This document shows, piece after piece, positions 18,801 through 30,222 of a stretch of DNA of 64,000 nt (positions are counted from its first letter, which is position 1; each line of letters begins with the position of its first letter). The translations under genes were made by a program, and so were the position numbers. The notes under the pieces are model-generated. The model had not been told where the DNA came from, made no database searches, and saw only the letters and a program-made list of their open reading frames with translations. The stretch comes from Isoetes taiwanensis. Lineage: Eukaryota; Streptophyta; Lycopodiopsida; Isoetales; Isoetaceae. The stretch spans positions 498,001 to 562,000 of the forward strand of contig JAJEKV010000240.1 of the NCBI GenBank assembly GCA_021234155.1, written 5' to 3'.

Positions 18801-20152
18801 TAGACTGCGATAGAGGCGAGATCGCTATGACGGCGTCAGACGGGACTCGATACATAGTCAAAGATAAGAAGGTAACTTCAGCTATGCAGTATATCTCCAT
18901 GAAGCAGCTGCAAAAAAGCATAATTAAAGATAGAGTAGACTACATCCTCAGGCTAGAGGTAAGTGAGCCTAGTCAAGTGAAGAAAAGCGAGCCCAATTTG
19001 AGTCAGTTGCCTAGGCCAATAGCAAGGCTCATAAAGGAGTTTCATGACGTATTCGCAGATGAAATCCGTCAGCTACCACCCTATAGAGCCATGGAGTGTG
19101 AGATCACACTAGCAGCAGATGCTAAGCCTACCAGCAAGGCCCCCTACAGGATGAGTATTTCAGAGCTAATTGAGGTCAAGAAGCAGTTGCAAGAACTGCT
19201 TGAGCTCGGATTCATAAGAGCAAGCGTGTCTCTTTTTGGAGCACCCATCCTTTTTGTCAAGAAGAAAGATGGAAGTCTAAGGATATGCATTGATTATCGT
19301 CAGCTCAATAAGCAAACGATAAAGAACAAGTATGCATTGCCAAGAGCGGATGATTTAATGGATCAGCTCTAGGTAGCAAAGGTCTTCTCCAAAATTGACC
19401 TAAGGTCGGGCTATCATCAGATAAGGATCAAGGAAGAAGATATCCACAAAACCGCTTTCAGAATGCGGTATGATCATTATGAGTTCACGGTAATGCCTTT
19501 CGGCTTATTGAACGCGCCAGCAACATTTATGCGCTTGATGAACGACATCTTCAGGGAATTCCTGGATAAATTTGTCATTGTGTTCTTTGATGATATCCTA
19601 ATCTATAGTAAGACTATAGAGGAACATGTCTTGCATTTGAGGAGAGTTCTAGAGAAGCTAAGGCGGCGTTGCTTATATGGCAAACTCTCAAAGTGCCACT
19701 TTGCAACAGGTAGAGTGGAATACTTGGGGCATGTGGTCACAGCTGAAGGAATGTCAATGGATCCGGTGAAGATAGAAGCTATAGTGGATTGGCCGACAAT
19801 AAAGAACGTGGGAGAAGTAAGAAGCTCCCTTGGCTTGGCAGGGTACTATCGCAAGTTCGTTAAGGACTTCGCGAAGTGGGCGTCCCCTTTGTCGGACCTC
19901 ACTAAGAATAAGAAGGTGAAAGATTGGGTGCAACAATGGCTTGAGAATGTCCAACCCTCTTTTGAGAAGCTCAAAGAGGCATTGACCACAACACTAGTTC
20001 TCACCCTCCCAGATTCAAGCAAGGACAAGTTAGTAGCAACGGATGCTAGTAAGCTAGCAACAGGAGGAGTCCTTATGCAGGAAGGAAGGGTAGTTGCATA
20101 TGATTCGAAGAAGATGAACGACGCCGAGCAGCGTTACCCCACGCACGACTAG
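18797..20152 (+). pseudogene. Reverse transcriptase, chromovirus
   Basis: One frame with a single internal TAG (19370-19372). Landmarks in order: [16 protein letters not shown] (about residue 115), [27 protein letters not shown], then [34 protein letters not shown] (catalytic DD, FFDD variant) and [11 protein letters not shown]. The connection domain ends at [14 protein letters not shown]. The TAG replaces Gln of MDQLQ (CAG to TAG). With that stop read through it would be a complete polymerase domain. Confidence 0.92.
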
Positions 20153-20400
20153 AAGCTTTTGGCCATAGTGAGAGCCCTGAGGATCTGGAGGCATTACTTG
20201 TTGGGTAGAAAGTTCTAATTGGACACAGACCACCAAATCCTCCAGTACATCTTTACGCAACTACTCCTAAATCTGAGATAAAGGAGGTGGATGGAATTCC
20301 TCGAATAATACGACTTTGAGATAGTCTACAAGCCGGGGAAGTTGAATGTGGTTGCGGATGCGCTCTCTAGAAGGCCATTAGAGACAAGAGTCCATTGCAA
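20153..20400 (+). pseudogene. RNase H, chromovirus
   Basis: Continues the RT frame after TAG 20150-20152: KLLAIVRALRIWRHYLLGRKF, then TAA at 20216-20218, LDTDHQILQYIF, a further stop, then YKPGKLNVVADALSRRP at about 20325-20380, the standard end of the domain. Three stops interrupt it. Confidence 0.83.
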
Positions 20401-20559
20401 CGCCATATCGATAGTCACTAGTGAGTATGGCAAAAAGATTGAAGAAACGTTGTCATCGGATGGCGACTTCAAAGAAGCTTGGGAAAGCCTCTCCAAGGAG
20501 GCAAGAACAGACAAAGAGAGGAAAACCTTCAAACATTTTAAGAAGGAAGGTAACCTATT

Positions 20560-21310
20560 GTACCATAAGAATAAATTATGTGTTCCAGATTCATCGGGAG
20601 TTAGGAAGTTAATACTCCATGACACACACAATAGCCCAATAGCCAGACATGCAGGTTTCATGAAGACCTATTTTAAGATCAGAAGTAGTTACTTCTGGCC
20701 CGGCATGAAGAAGCAGATAGCTAAGTATATTCGGGAGTGCCAGCTATGTCGGCAGACGAAGGCGGAGCAACTCTGAATTCCAAGAGCCTTAGAGCCATTG
20801 CCTGTGCCGAATGTGAAATGGGAGGTAATCAGTATGGACTTTATCACAGGGCTCCCGAGAACCATAAGAGGCAAAGATGCCTTGATAGTAGTGGTGGACA
20901 AACTGTCAAAGATGGCGCATTTCATGCCATGTAGGACAACGGACACGCGTTAGATACCCCCGTATTGTTCACTAAGGAGATTTTCCATCTCCACAGGATG
21001 CCAAGAGAGATAATTATGGATAGAGATTCAAAGTTAATGAGCGCATTCTGGCAAGACTTGTTCAGCACGACTCAGACGAAGCTCTCTATGAGCTTTCCAT
21101 ATCATCCTCAGACGGATGGGCAGACGGAGGCATCAATCGAATCATAGAAGATATGCTGAGGAACTATGTCTGCAACAAGCAATCTAAGTGGGATGATTTC
21201 ATTCACTTGGTGGAGTTTGCCTATAATAGCAACAAGCAAGAATCTTCCCAGATGTCCCCTTTCATGATCAATTGGGTATCAATGCTTGATACCAGATACG
21301 TGGCACAAAC
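20560..21310 (+). pseudogene. Integrase zinc finger and core, chromovirus
   Basis: The finger HDTHNSPIARHAGF ... YIRECQLCRQTK (HHCC) is intact at about 20620-20760. The core follows after TGA 20774: [12 protein letters not shown] (first D), MDRDSKLMSAFW (second D) and TDGQTE (E). Frameshifts near 20945 and 21125 break it. Close relative of the minus copy at 441-1160. Confidence 0.88.
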
Positions 21311-21439
21311 CAGTGTCCAAAGTTGAAGTCTCTCAGCAGATGTTATCTGATATGTAGCAGCTTGTGGAAGAAGTGAGGGGATATCTTCTAGCAGCAAGGA
21401 GTCGGCAGAAGAGTGTAGCCGACAGGCATGGACCGTAAG

Positions 21440-21920
21440 AAAGTTCTAGGTAGGAGACAGTGTGTGGCTCAAGATCAAAGTCAAGCAAGCCAAGCTTCGC
21501 ATCGGCAATTGCAAGAAGCTTGCTCCTAGGTGGGCAGGTCCCTTCAAGATTTTGGAGTGGGTAGGCACCCAAGCCTACAAGCTCGATTTGCCCATGCACC
21601 TTAAAGTCCATAAGGTCTTCTATGTGACCCTGTTGAAAAGGCACAACCCAAACCCAGATGAGGTTTTGGAAATTCCAACGTTGTTGGAGATGAGGAAGGA
21701 ACAAGTTGAAATAGTGACTGAGTTAATCCTCGATAAGGCATTCAAGAAGACCAGAAGGTCTCAATTCCTCCAATTTTTGGTTAAGTGGAAGCACTTGCCT
21801 GTGGAAGATGCAACTTGGGTATTGAAGCCGGATCTAGAGAAGCAATACCCGGACTTTATGAAGGAGTTCGACGGTCGAGTCATCTCCGACCTGGTCGACG
21901 CTGACTTGCCAGATGCTTAG
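21440..21920 (+). pseudogene. Integrase C-terminus with chromodomain
   Basis: The GPY/F domain (VGDSVWLKIKVKQAKL to HKVFYVTLLKRHNPN) is followed by a chromodomain at about 21715-21865: RRSQFLQFLVKWKHLP, then EDATWVLKPDLEKQYPDFM. This places the family among chromoviruses, whose chromodomains are known to guide integration to modified histone H3. The frame is open from 21462 to the TAG at 21918. The hydrophobic and aromatic positions (FLVKW, TW) are kept; the first aromatic cage residue is less clear. Confidence 0.88.
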
Positions 21921-22640
21921 CTAAGTCTTATGTCTTTGCTTAGCTTTAGTAAGGCATATGCATTCGCCTTAGTGAAGTGCATATGCCAAAGTCTTGGAAG
22001 TGTAGGCGATGATGAGATACGCTCTAAAGGCATTCTCTAGGCCAACACGCACCAAGAGTGCGCATGACCAGGAGGGTCATGTGAGAGGAAGAGAGGCATG
22101 GTGGGCGGTGATGAGACCATCATTCGGATGATCTCTATGCCACGATGCAGGGCACACGCACCTGACCATGAGGGGGGGGGGTCATGGTGAGGTATGAGTG
22201 ATCATGCGCGATGATGGGATCGTGAGACGTTCCCTAGCTTAAACCCTCAGGGGCATGAGGCACTGCGGGTGTACTCGATCAAGGGGATCGTGTACAAGGT
22301 AGCACTTTGTTAACAAACTCTCACTTTGCTAACACTAAATAACACAGAGCAAACTAACAAATACTTACCCAAGTACTTGCAAAAATGTTTGCCCATTCAA
22401 GCTCAGATCGTGACCCATAATCCATTTGTAACCTCGGAAAGCCGGAGCTAGTAAACCCATTAACGGTGTTAAAAAGCGAGCTTTCAAGGTGGTGTTTCTT
22501 CAATGAGATCTCAAGTAAACTTTACTGAAGTCTCAAATGCCGTCATTGTGAGAAGCTTGGAGCAAATCAGTGAGAGTAAACCGTTAGGAGCCAAATGGGC
22601 TTCCATGGAAACCATTTTAAGACATAAAATCTACGTTCTT
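21921..22640 (+). other. 3' untranslated region of the chromovirus copy
   Basis: No gene seen. The sequence has repeated CATGACC/GGTCATG and ATGATGAGA-type motifs and a G10 run at 22173. A stretch at 22225-22258 resembles 26485-26520, which lies across the nested element. Confidence 0.5.
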
Positions 22641-23032
22641 GCCCTCGCTCCTTTTTAGGTTCTTTACGCATTCAATATTAAGGCTTTGCTTGTTATTGTG
22701 AATATAAACATGAACGACAACATGAAGACAAATGAAATAAAGATCAACATTTCGCACGTGAGGAGATAAAGATATGATCAACACAACTTTCTATTCCAAT
22801 CTCTCCTTACTTTATTACAACGTCATTGGGCCTTTTATAATGCTCAAGTCCCATAACCGTCTAAGTTTGCCACATGGCACCAATGACTTATTTTCTACTA
22901 ACATAACTTTAACTCCAACATAAACGTCTCACAACTAACTTCTAACCCCTACTAACATATTTTGTATTTTCATAAACGTTTTACTTCAACCACAACATTA
23001 TGCTAAAAATATAACATAAAAACAACACTTAA

Positions 23033-24326
23033 TCAAACTGCAAGCGTTTTTCGTCTCAAAGAAAACAAAGCATGCAACTCGTTTCTGCATCTAATGTGCG
23101 GAAGAACGTCGACTGGTCGTTTGAAGTTCCTATCAACATCCTCTTCCTGCTCGTCTTCTTCCTCCAGGTTCACGAGTGCATCTAGAATTGTATCAGCTAC
23201 CTCTGGATTTTCCTTATCATCTTCATTCCCCCCTTTTGTGGAGAGCACTCGCTCTCCACCTTCACGTAGGATGTGAATGTGTTTGTAACTCTGGTAGAAA
23301 TTGTAAATCTCTTTGCGCCGTTTCCCTTGGGCAGCAACCTTAGCATCATAATAAGCTGGAGAAGCCTTGATCAAAAACCCTGTGTGAGCCATTTTTTCAA
23401 ACATGGAAATGTGAACTGCTGGTAAATGGTTGGCTTTGATGAAGAGCGCACTATCCATTTTCGTATTCCTGCATGACAGATTTGGGTTAATATTGATAAG
23501 AGTGTCTTTAGCACTGGTATGTGGGTGGATGATGATTTCCAAGAGCTTTGCAAACTTGGCCTGTTCATAAATAAGTGGATCAGGGCTGACTTGAGCTTTG
23601 CTCACAAAGCTATGGAGATTATTCAGAATATTACGAGTGGTTGACCAATCATCTCCAGGAATTATAGCCCAATTTGTGGTGTTTCCAGCTTGGTCCCAAG
23701 GCAATCTACGTCGAAATCTTGGATCAAAGTTTGGGCTGTTTTGTAATGAAAGGGGAGCACCATAAAAACAGTTTGCTATGTCAGGGTCGTTGAGGAAAAC
23801 TTTCCGCCATTCAGCATTGGTGGCAGGCTTGTAAGGTGGTAAACCCAAGTAATCTTCAGGAAAGAGGGTATCATGCACTACAGGCTGCAGATTAGCAAGC
23901 TGGTCCTGGAGTTTGGAGTTTTCAGAATTTAGTTCGGCAAGTTTCTGTAAAAGTTTTTGAGATTTCTCTCGGAAGCTAGCTTTCTGCCTGTCAAACAGCT
24001 GAATTTGGGAATTTGATTTGTCTAACTGCTGTTGCAAAGTTGTACATTGGCCATGGATAATCTGGAGACTATCTTTTTCAGTTCGAATCTCTTATTCCAA
24101 GACGAGAATCCTTTGGTTTAATTCCTGAATTTCTTTCACGCTGATGAAATTTGGTGATTCTTCTCATGATAATTTCATGCAATATTTTCTCGTTGTAAAC
24201 CAAGAAATTCAAGGGTTTTTGCGAAACTTCTTCCTCTTGCCGTTTAGGAACTTCTTGAATCTGATAAACTTCTTCAACATTTGCATCTTTGGAGTCAAGA
24301 ATCTCCTCCCTTGGTTTGTTGTTCAT
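23033..24326 (-). pseudogene. Post-integrase coiled-coil ORF
   Basis: Starts with an ATG at 24326 that overlaps the TGA of the upstream frame (ATGA). After a frame change near 24110 and a TAA at about 24092, a 334-codon frame runs to 23033. The N-terminal 100 residues are heptad-like coiled coil (QKLLQKLAELNSENSKLQDQL). The remainder is mixed and ends in an acidic stretch (LEEEDEQEEDVD). It occupies the position of env-like ORFs in Athila-type elements, but I see no signal peptide or membrane segment. Function unknown. Confidence 0.55.
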
Positions 24327-26131
24327 TCACCTTTCGAATGTAAATAATCAAAAATGAGTTGTAAGTGACTTTTACATAAGTGAACACAAGGACCACTTTT
24401 AAATCTATTACTCAATGCATATATGAGCTGAGAATGTACTAATGTAGCCCAAGGAATTTCCAAACCCTGCAAAGTTTGAAAAATATAAGCAAACCATCTT
24501 TTGGCAGATTTTGTAGTTAAGGATGTCAATTTTCCATGCAAATGAGGAAGCAAAGTTTGATATTTTGGCACTACAGATTTGATGGTGTAACCTTCATTCT
24601 CTTCTATAATTCCATACTTTTGAAAAGCCACATAGTGGTGAACTAGAATGACTGGAAAATTAGGTAATTTTAAAACTCGTTCCACCAATGATGGTGTTAA
24701 TTGAAACGAACCAGTTAATCTAGTAAAACCATAATGTGTATCCGGATCATAATGACTTAAAAATTCAGTAATCAATTGCTCAGATGGTGTAGGCATTTTA
24801 ACTTGTGCAAAGGAAAGCAACTTCGCTTTTTCAAACAATGCAAGAGTGTCATGATCCAAATTAGGCAATGTAGAACAACGTAAAGATGGTCTTTTCTGAA
24901 AAACTTTAGGCTTGATTGGCATGACAAACTGGTGTCTCCAAGATCGCTCTTGAAGTTGATATTTAGTTCTACTTTGCTCTTTAGAAAGCTTGTTATAAAA
25001 CAATCTTCCTCTTTTCGTTATTTGTAATCCATCAACTATGCTAAACAGGATTTTATGTGGTGGCCAGAATCCCAGTTGATAAGAGACATCCATAAACTGA
25101 TTTTCAGAAATTATATCAATGCCGCTATTCCAAAACCTTTTACCGTCCTTAGACAAATGGGGCGTGAACATTAGCTTTAAAATCCCATTACCATCTCGCA
25201 CTACTTGCTTTCGTTTTAAATAAGCATGATGTACATGATCAGTTTTCCATAAAGGAACTATGAAGCACATACTCCTATATCTTGGTTCAGTTTTCCCTCT
25301 AGGTCTGTCAATTGGCAGAACCATATTCAAGTGCTCAACTGGACGTTCCTCATATTTTTTGAGTCTAGAGCCATTTACTAGAGTCGGAAGAAGGTGTCCA
25401 CTTAAGTCCATTAGCTGGACCGAGCCATTTGTGTTTACTTTTTGAATGATGAATGGACCCAGCCATCTAATTTTAAGCTTCCCTGGATGTTTTAAGTATC
25501 TAGAATCATATAATAAAACCTTTTCTTCTTCCTTAAATGTCTTAAGCTTTTTCCTACGATCCTCCCATGCTTTGCGCCTATGTTTTGCCACTTGTTGGGA
25601 CCATACCGACCTTTGACGTTCTTCATCTAATGCTTCCAGCTTGACCAATCGATTTTCTAGTGAAGGTAGGTCTCCCAATCGATGATGAATGGCCACCCTT
25701 AGTGAAGGAAGTATAAATTCAAAAGGCATTACTGCCTCTGTGCCATAGGCAAGCTGAAATGGTGTATGACCTGTTATAGACTTATAGCTAGTTCGATAAG
25801 CCCACAAAACTGCTGGGAGTTTGAGTTCCCAGTCCTTCCTTGTTGACTCACAAATTTTTTTGAGAACTGTTATGAGCACTTTATTTGTGGATTCCGCTTG
25901 TCCGTTTGCCCTTGGATAGTACGATTGTAGACTTAGATGGGCGATTAAAAAATCTCGGGTCAGAAATTCAATGGTTTCGTTAATGAAGTGTCCACCGCGG
26001 TCACTGACCAGCTCTATTGGACAGCCAAAACGCGTGATAATCTGTTGATACAAAACCTTAGCTACACTTTGTGCTTCATTATCTTTAAGAGCCCTTGCTT
26101 CAGCCCATTTTGTGTGATAATCCGTTAACAC
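24323..26131 (-). pseudogene. Integrase core fused to a long unknown C-terminal region
   Basis: A 602-codon open frame. Residues 1-160 are the integrase core: LTDYHTKWAEARAL (first D), LVSDRGGHFINETI (second D), ANGQAESTNK (E). Residues about 195-270 are the C-terminal domain (KVLLYDSRYLKHPGKLKIRW). A further 330 residues of unrecognised sequence stay in frame, including the block SHYDPDTHYGFTRLTGSF, which faintly recalls transposon-derived plant mobile domains. The frame is separated from the zinc finger by a one-base shift near 26155. That the extension is truly fused is visible in the sequence; its role is unknown. Confidence 0.72.
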
Positions 26132-26147
26132 AAGTATATATCGTGAT

Positions 26148-26480
26148 CTAATGAAATGCCGGTGGAGAAATTGGTCCTACAAAGTCCATTCCCCACTTCT
26201 CGAATGGGCCTAAAGGAAGAATGGGGTTTAGTGGCATGTAATCTCTAGGACCTGGCTTCCCAACCCTTTGGCATATATCACAAGTTTTTGTGAATGCATA
26301 AACATCTTTAAACAATGTTGGCCACCAAAAACCTGATTGGAGAACCTTCCTCGCAGTTAGATCAGCAGAGAAATGCCCCCCACCCACTCCTTGATGGGCT
26401 TCAAGAATGATGTCATATGTTTCGTGGGGCATCACACATCTTCGTAGCACACACTTGATCATGGACAATAACAGGATCAT
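26148..26480 (-). pseudogene. Integrase zinc finger of the nested gypsy element
   Basis: Minus-strand frame with EAHQGVGGGHFSADLTARKV, then WWPTLFKDVYAF, then CDICQRVGKPG: an HHCC finger. KWGMDFVGPISPP follows, the start of the core. The frame ends by a one-base shift before the core resumes at 26131. Confidence 0.84.
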
Positions 26481-26931
26481 CTTAAACGGTCCTTAAGCTC
26501 AAATCCTGATGGGGCCATGATCGAGTGCAAGGTAGTAGGGTAACCTTGAGCTAGTAGTTCGGCTCAATGAGGTTGGGGGGGAGGTCCCCTAAAACCACAA
26601 ATTTATTAACTAAACTAACGTAATGTGCTACTTGTGCAGGCCAGTGATAGGGGAGCATAGACGAGGAGCGCATTACGTGAAGATGGGAGTCATGATTTAG
26701 ACTTAAGTTATGAGCCCTAATAACTATTGTGATAATGTTTTGAGTATTGTAATGAGTAACCTTGTGAAGGCTATATAATTTTGTATAGGTACAAATATAG
26801 CCTATGATACGTATCAATTGCTTAATAGGAAGTTGATCATTTGATTTAAATCAAGTTGTATGTTCATGTGTGTTTTGCAGGAGCAGATTAGAGTCGTCAC
26901 CTTGGCGTAATGCCGAGGACATCATTATCAT
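26481..26931 (+). other. 3' noncoding region before the 3' LTR
   Basis: No gene. The start (26485-26520) resembles 22225-22258, as expected if this is the continuation of the chromovirus 3' region or a duplicate of it. It leads directly into a polypurine tract and LTR. Confidence 0.45.
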
Positions 26932-26944
26932 AAGGGGGGGAGAA
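26932..26944 (+). other. Polypurine tract
   Basis: AAGGGGGGGAGAA directly precedes TGTGAC at 26945. This primes plus-strand DNA synthesis in LTR retrotransposons and identifies the following LTR as a 3' LTR on the plus strand. Confidence 0.85.
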
Positions 26945-29179
26945 TGTGACATTCTAGGGAAACATACGCCATAAATACGTATATTTCCAGGTCTGTCACT
27001 ATACAAGTCTACCTTCATAGCCTTGTATACCATAGATTAGTGGCATAAGGTGCATGACTAAGTTATTTATGTAACCTAGCCAACCTTAGGTTAGGACCAT
27101 TTTCTATATGGCCTTAACCTATTGGGCACCCGCCACATGGGACTATCCTATTCGAGCCACGTGGCATAACATGTGAACCCTAACCTATAAAGGCCTAAAC
27201 CTTAACCCTACGTCTCTTTCCTGGCTCCAACAGTCTGTGAACCTTCTTCGCACTCGAAACTCTGTTTCGAGAACCGTTTGCTGTGGCATAGCCTAGCACA
27301 GCAGCTCCTAGAATGTGTGCACGTCCTTGGAGTGAGAGCTACTTCGACCATCTCGAAGACCATGGAGACGCCAGGAATAGGAGGGAGTTCCTCAGGAGCA
27401 AGTATTTGGATTAGAGTTCTTTGTAGATCATCTGGAAGTTAGAACTCCAGATGAGTTAGCATTTCGTGTCTCTAGTAGAGCCTTCCTAGACACCTCAGTA
27501 TAGATCTTGAACACTAATCAATGAACCTTAACTGTAAGTTAGATGTATATGATTAGGTTTAGATGTTCTTCTTACTATGATCATGTTATGTGGATATGTG
27601 ATATTGGTTGATCATGTTTGCTCCTCTTGTATTGGGAATGGGGATAGAGACCTAGTAGCCATTACTTAGTAATGCTCCTAGTTTAGACCCTTTAGTTCCT
27701 ATTATTATGCGGCCTGTGCATAGGAATCCACCGGGCTATATGGTATGACTCAGCACTACATAACGGGGCTAGAGGCAAGACGAAGGGAGGGTCCTTGCTG
27801 AGCGTGGCTACTAGAGAGCCCATAGCGGGCTAGGCTTATGGGCGGTCATTTCGAGTGGGTAGGGCATGGGTCCGACACCTCCTGGGGCAATGGTGTCGCC
27901 CTGTCTTTCAAGAGCTGCAGGTGATGGCCTAGCTCTTGTTTTGGGGGTTAAGTCGGGGAAGAATCGTGTGTCGCCACGGTTCTCTAGCCGCCCATGGATG
28001 GAACCCCTCCTGCCTCGACGGACCGGAGAGATGCAACCCGGAGTAGTCTCGATGGGTGAAGACAGGAGATTGTGTATTCGAAAGGCTAGAGTCGTACCAG
28101 AGCCCGATCTAGCCCATCTGCAAAGTATGCACAGGAGGGGCGGATGGAGTGGTCAACCCTAGCCATTGGCTCGAGCCATCCCCGCCATTGTTATGACTCG
28201 TTCAGCTCTATCTTGAGGCCCAGCCGTCAGTCTACCTCCCCATGAGTCTGAGCCGTACATAGCGATCCTCGTTTGTGGGGTATGCATGTACAAGTTTTTG
28301 TATACTGTATATTAAGGTTTGTAAAATACTATAAGGTTTGAGAGAATGTACTTAATGGTGTTAATTTTGTACATGTATTGTAAATTTTGTGAGGCTCTCG
28401 CTGCCCTACGTAACCCCCCCCCGTGTGAATATGCACCCAAACCAAAGGGGGTTTAAGGGGGATTTTAATTTAAATGTGTCAAATGCAATGGTTTGTGTTA
28501 ATAATGTTAGTTGTGTGTTAACTAAAATTTTTTTTGGCCCCTTCGGGGCCTTCAGGATGGTGTAGAGGTGTAGATATAGACATTACCTAATACTCTAATG
28601 ATGGATGGTATATCATAGCCTCATAAATGTAACAAACTAGAGGTGCTCAAATTATGGAAACGAAAACAATGCATAGAAATGTAATATTATACGAATACCA
28701 ATATTAATACATGAGGTAGCCACTCAGGAACCAAGCATGGTTCAGTTCTTCCCATTTCCACAACAGACCATGATATGTGTACAAGGCACCCACTTAGCTG
28801 CCTTCTCTTGCAAGATAACTTTCGAAGATGAAGAAAGCGGTTGTCAATTAACCATAAGAATTGGAAATCCTAAGGCATCTTCACCCCTTCCTGTTCACGC
28901 ATTACTTGGCATGCAAGCCATTGCCCATGCTACTGATAGAGAAGCTTGAAACGTAGGGGAAACCCAAAAAGATCTGCTTGATCTTCCAAGCCCAAAACCC
29001 ATGAGCCAGCGGAAAAGCTGGATGGCAATCACCAAAAACTTCCTCAGATGAGAGAACTCAAGCCATGCCTCCAAGTCTATAGAAGCATGGCCAATCTGTG
29101 CTACAGCAGCATCCGTCTGTGGTAGTTCTCTGTACCAAATAGACCCCACCGGATGACAAAACAATGACACAGCTTTTCA

Positions 29180-29475
29180 AAACAATGTATTTCATCAACA
29201 ATGACATGGCTTACACCACTCAAGGTTGGATCTCCTAAAAGCCGCCTCAACAAAATTCCCATCATAGAGAAAAGCAAATCTGTATTTCTTCCTTTCATTC
29301 CTTCTAAACGTACTTCATAAGCTTGCAAGTAATCAATCTTAGACAGAACAGCAGAAGATGTTTATGAATAAAAAAAAACTCTTACCGAATCTCCTATAGC
29401 TTCCCTTCTTTCTGCAGCTACCTTTCCTGAAACAGAAATGACTGATATGCGCCTGGGCTGTGTACAAATTATTAA
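29180..29475 (-). pseudogene. DExH-box RNA helicase fragment (two exons)
   Basis: Minus strand. The first exon (about 29475-29391) reads IICTQPRRISVISVSGKVAA then ERREAIGDS, which is helicase motif Ia context, and ends at a GTAAGAG donor. After about 45 bp of intron, the second (about 29330-29185) reads [40 protein letters not shown], with the DEIH motif II. It resembles plant DHX36-type (DExH1/3/5) helicases. Upstream of the first exon are stops, and downstream the exon runs into noncoding sequence, so it is only a piece of about 75 residues, probably captured. Confidence 0.78.
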
Positions 29476-29739
29476 TCATCAGAAATGTGCGGCTCTTATC
29501 TTCGTGAATCAATTGAATATAGGAGAGCTCTACTGAAGCAACAAGCTGGTATGGCAAATCGCATGCAGCAAGAAATAATCTCTTTGTTTATCAATGAAAA
29601 AAATGACTGTAAATGGAAATATGGCCTGCCTCTGTCAGAAAAGCGAAGAGGCTAAATGATTCTTTTTGAATTACGTGGGCAGCTCAGAAGACCTATAAGC
29701 AGTCGTTCAAAAAGAAAGGAGCGAAAAGCAAAGGAGCAA

Positions 29740-30222
29740 AACAGATCACCTCGCACTTTATTCCAGAATAAAAACACCTTTTGCAGATTCGCCCTTCGAT
29801 TCGCCCTTTGCAGATCCCCGGAATGCACAGATGATCAATCTAATCCACCCACAAATGATTCTTCCCTGAAAATCTTCGAAACAGATCACCTCGCACTTTG
29901 TTCCAGAATAAAAACACCTTTTGCGGATTAAGCCCCGCCGATTCGCCCTTTGCGAGATCCGGAATGCACAGATGATCAATACATAACCCTAAAAACACCC
30001 TTTGCATGCAGATTCGCCCTTCTATTCGCCCTTTGCAGATCCCCGGAATGCACAGATGATCAATTTAATCCACCCACAAATGATTCTTCCCTGAAAATTT
30101 TCGTTTTCGTTCCCAACACATAACCCTAAAAACACCTTTTGCAGATTCGCCCTTCGATTAGCCCTTTGCAGATCGTTGGAATGCACAGATGATCAAAATC
30201 CACCCACAAATGATTCTTCCTA
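29740..30222. repeat. Tandem array, four units of 100-140 bp
   Basis: Units start near 29740, 29879, 29981 and 30118. Each has AAAACACCTTTTGCAGATT, CGCCCTTTGCAGATC and GGAATGCACAGATGATCAA; units 1, 3 and 4 also carry CCACCCACAAATGATTCTTC. No coding pattern. Confidence 0.88.

Larger units (their letters stand above)
16912..22400 (+). mobile_element. Second copy of the chromovirus family, 5'-truncated
   Basis: Plus-strand gag, protease, RT, RNase H, integrase and chromodomain follow in order. The 5' LTR and any accessory genes are absent: the copy abuts the 5' LTR of the minus copy at 16911, which suggests the minus copy inserted here. Its 3' LTR, of the same family, is at 26945-30734, separated by a nested element. 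Pol keeps one frame from 18797 to 20776 apart from stops, several of which fit C-to-T change (TAG at 19370 and 20150, TGA at 20774). Confidence 0.83.
22641..26480 (-). mobile_element. Nested gypsy fragment of a different lineage
   Basis: The minus strand carries an integrase zinc finger, integrase core and two post-integrase reading frames. RT and the upstream parts are absent, so the fragment is truncated at 26480. The integrase differs strongly from the chromovirus and has no chromodomain; the KHPGKLKIRWLGPF tail resembles the Tat/Athila side of Ty3/gypsy. Boundaries are approximate; 22641-23030 is AT-rich with no visible gene. Confidence 0.72.

Noticed and set aside
29740-30222. Possible CRISPR-like array
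   Set aside because: Units are contiguous tandem copies with no spacer/repeat alternation, and the genome is a plant's.
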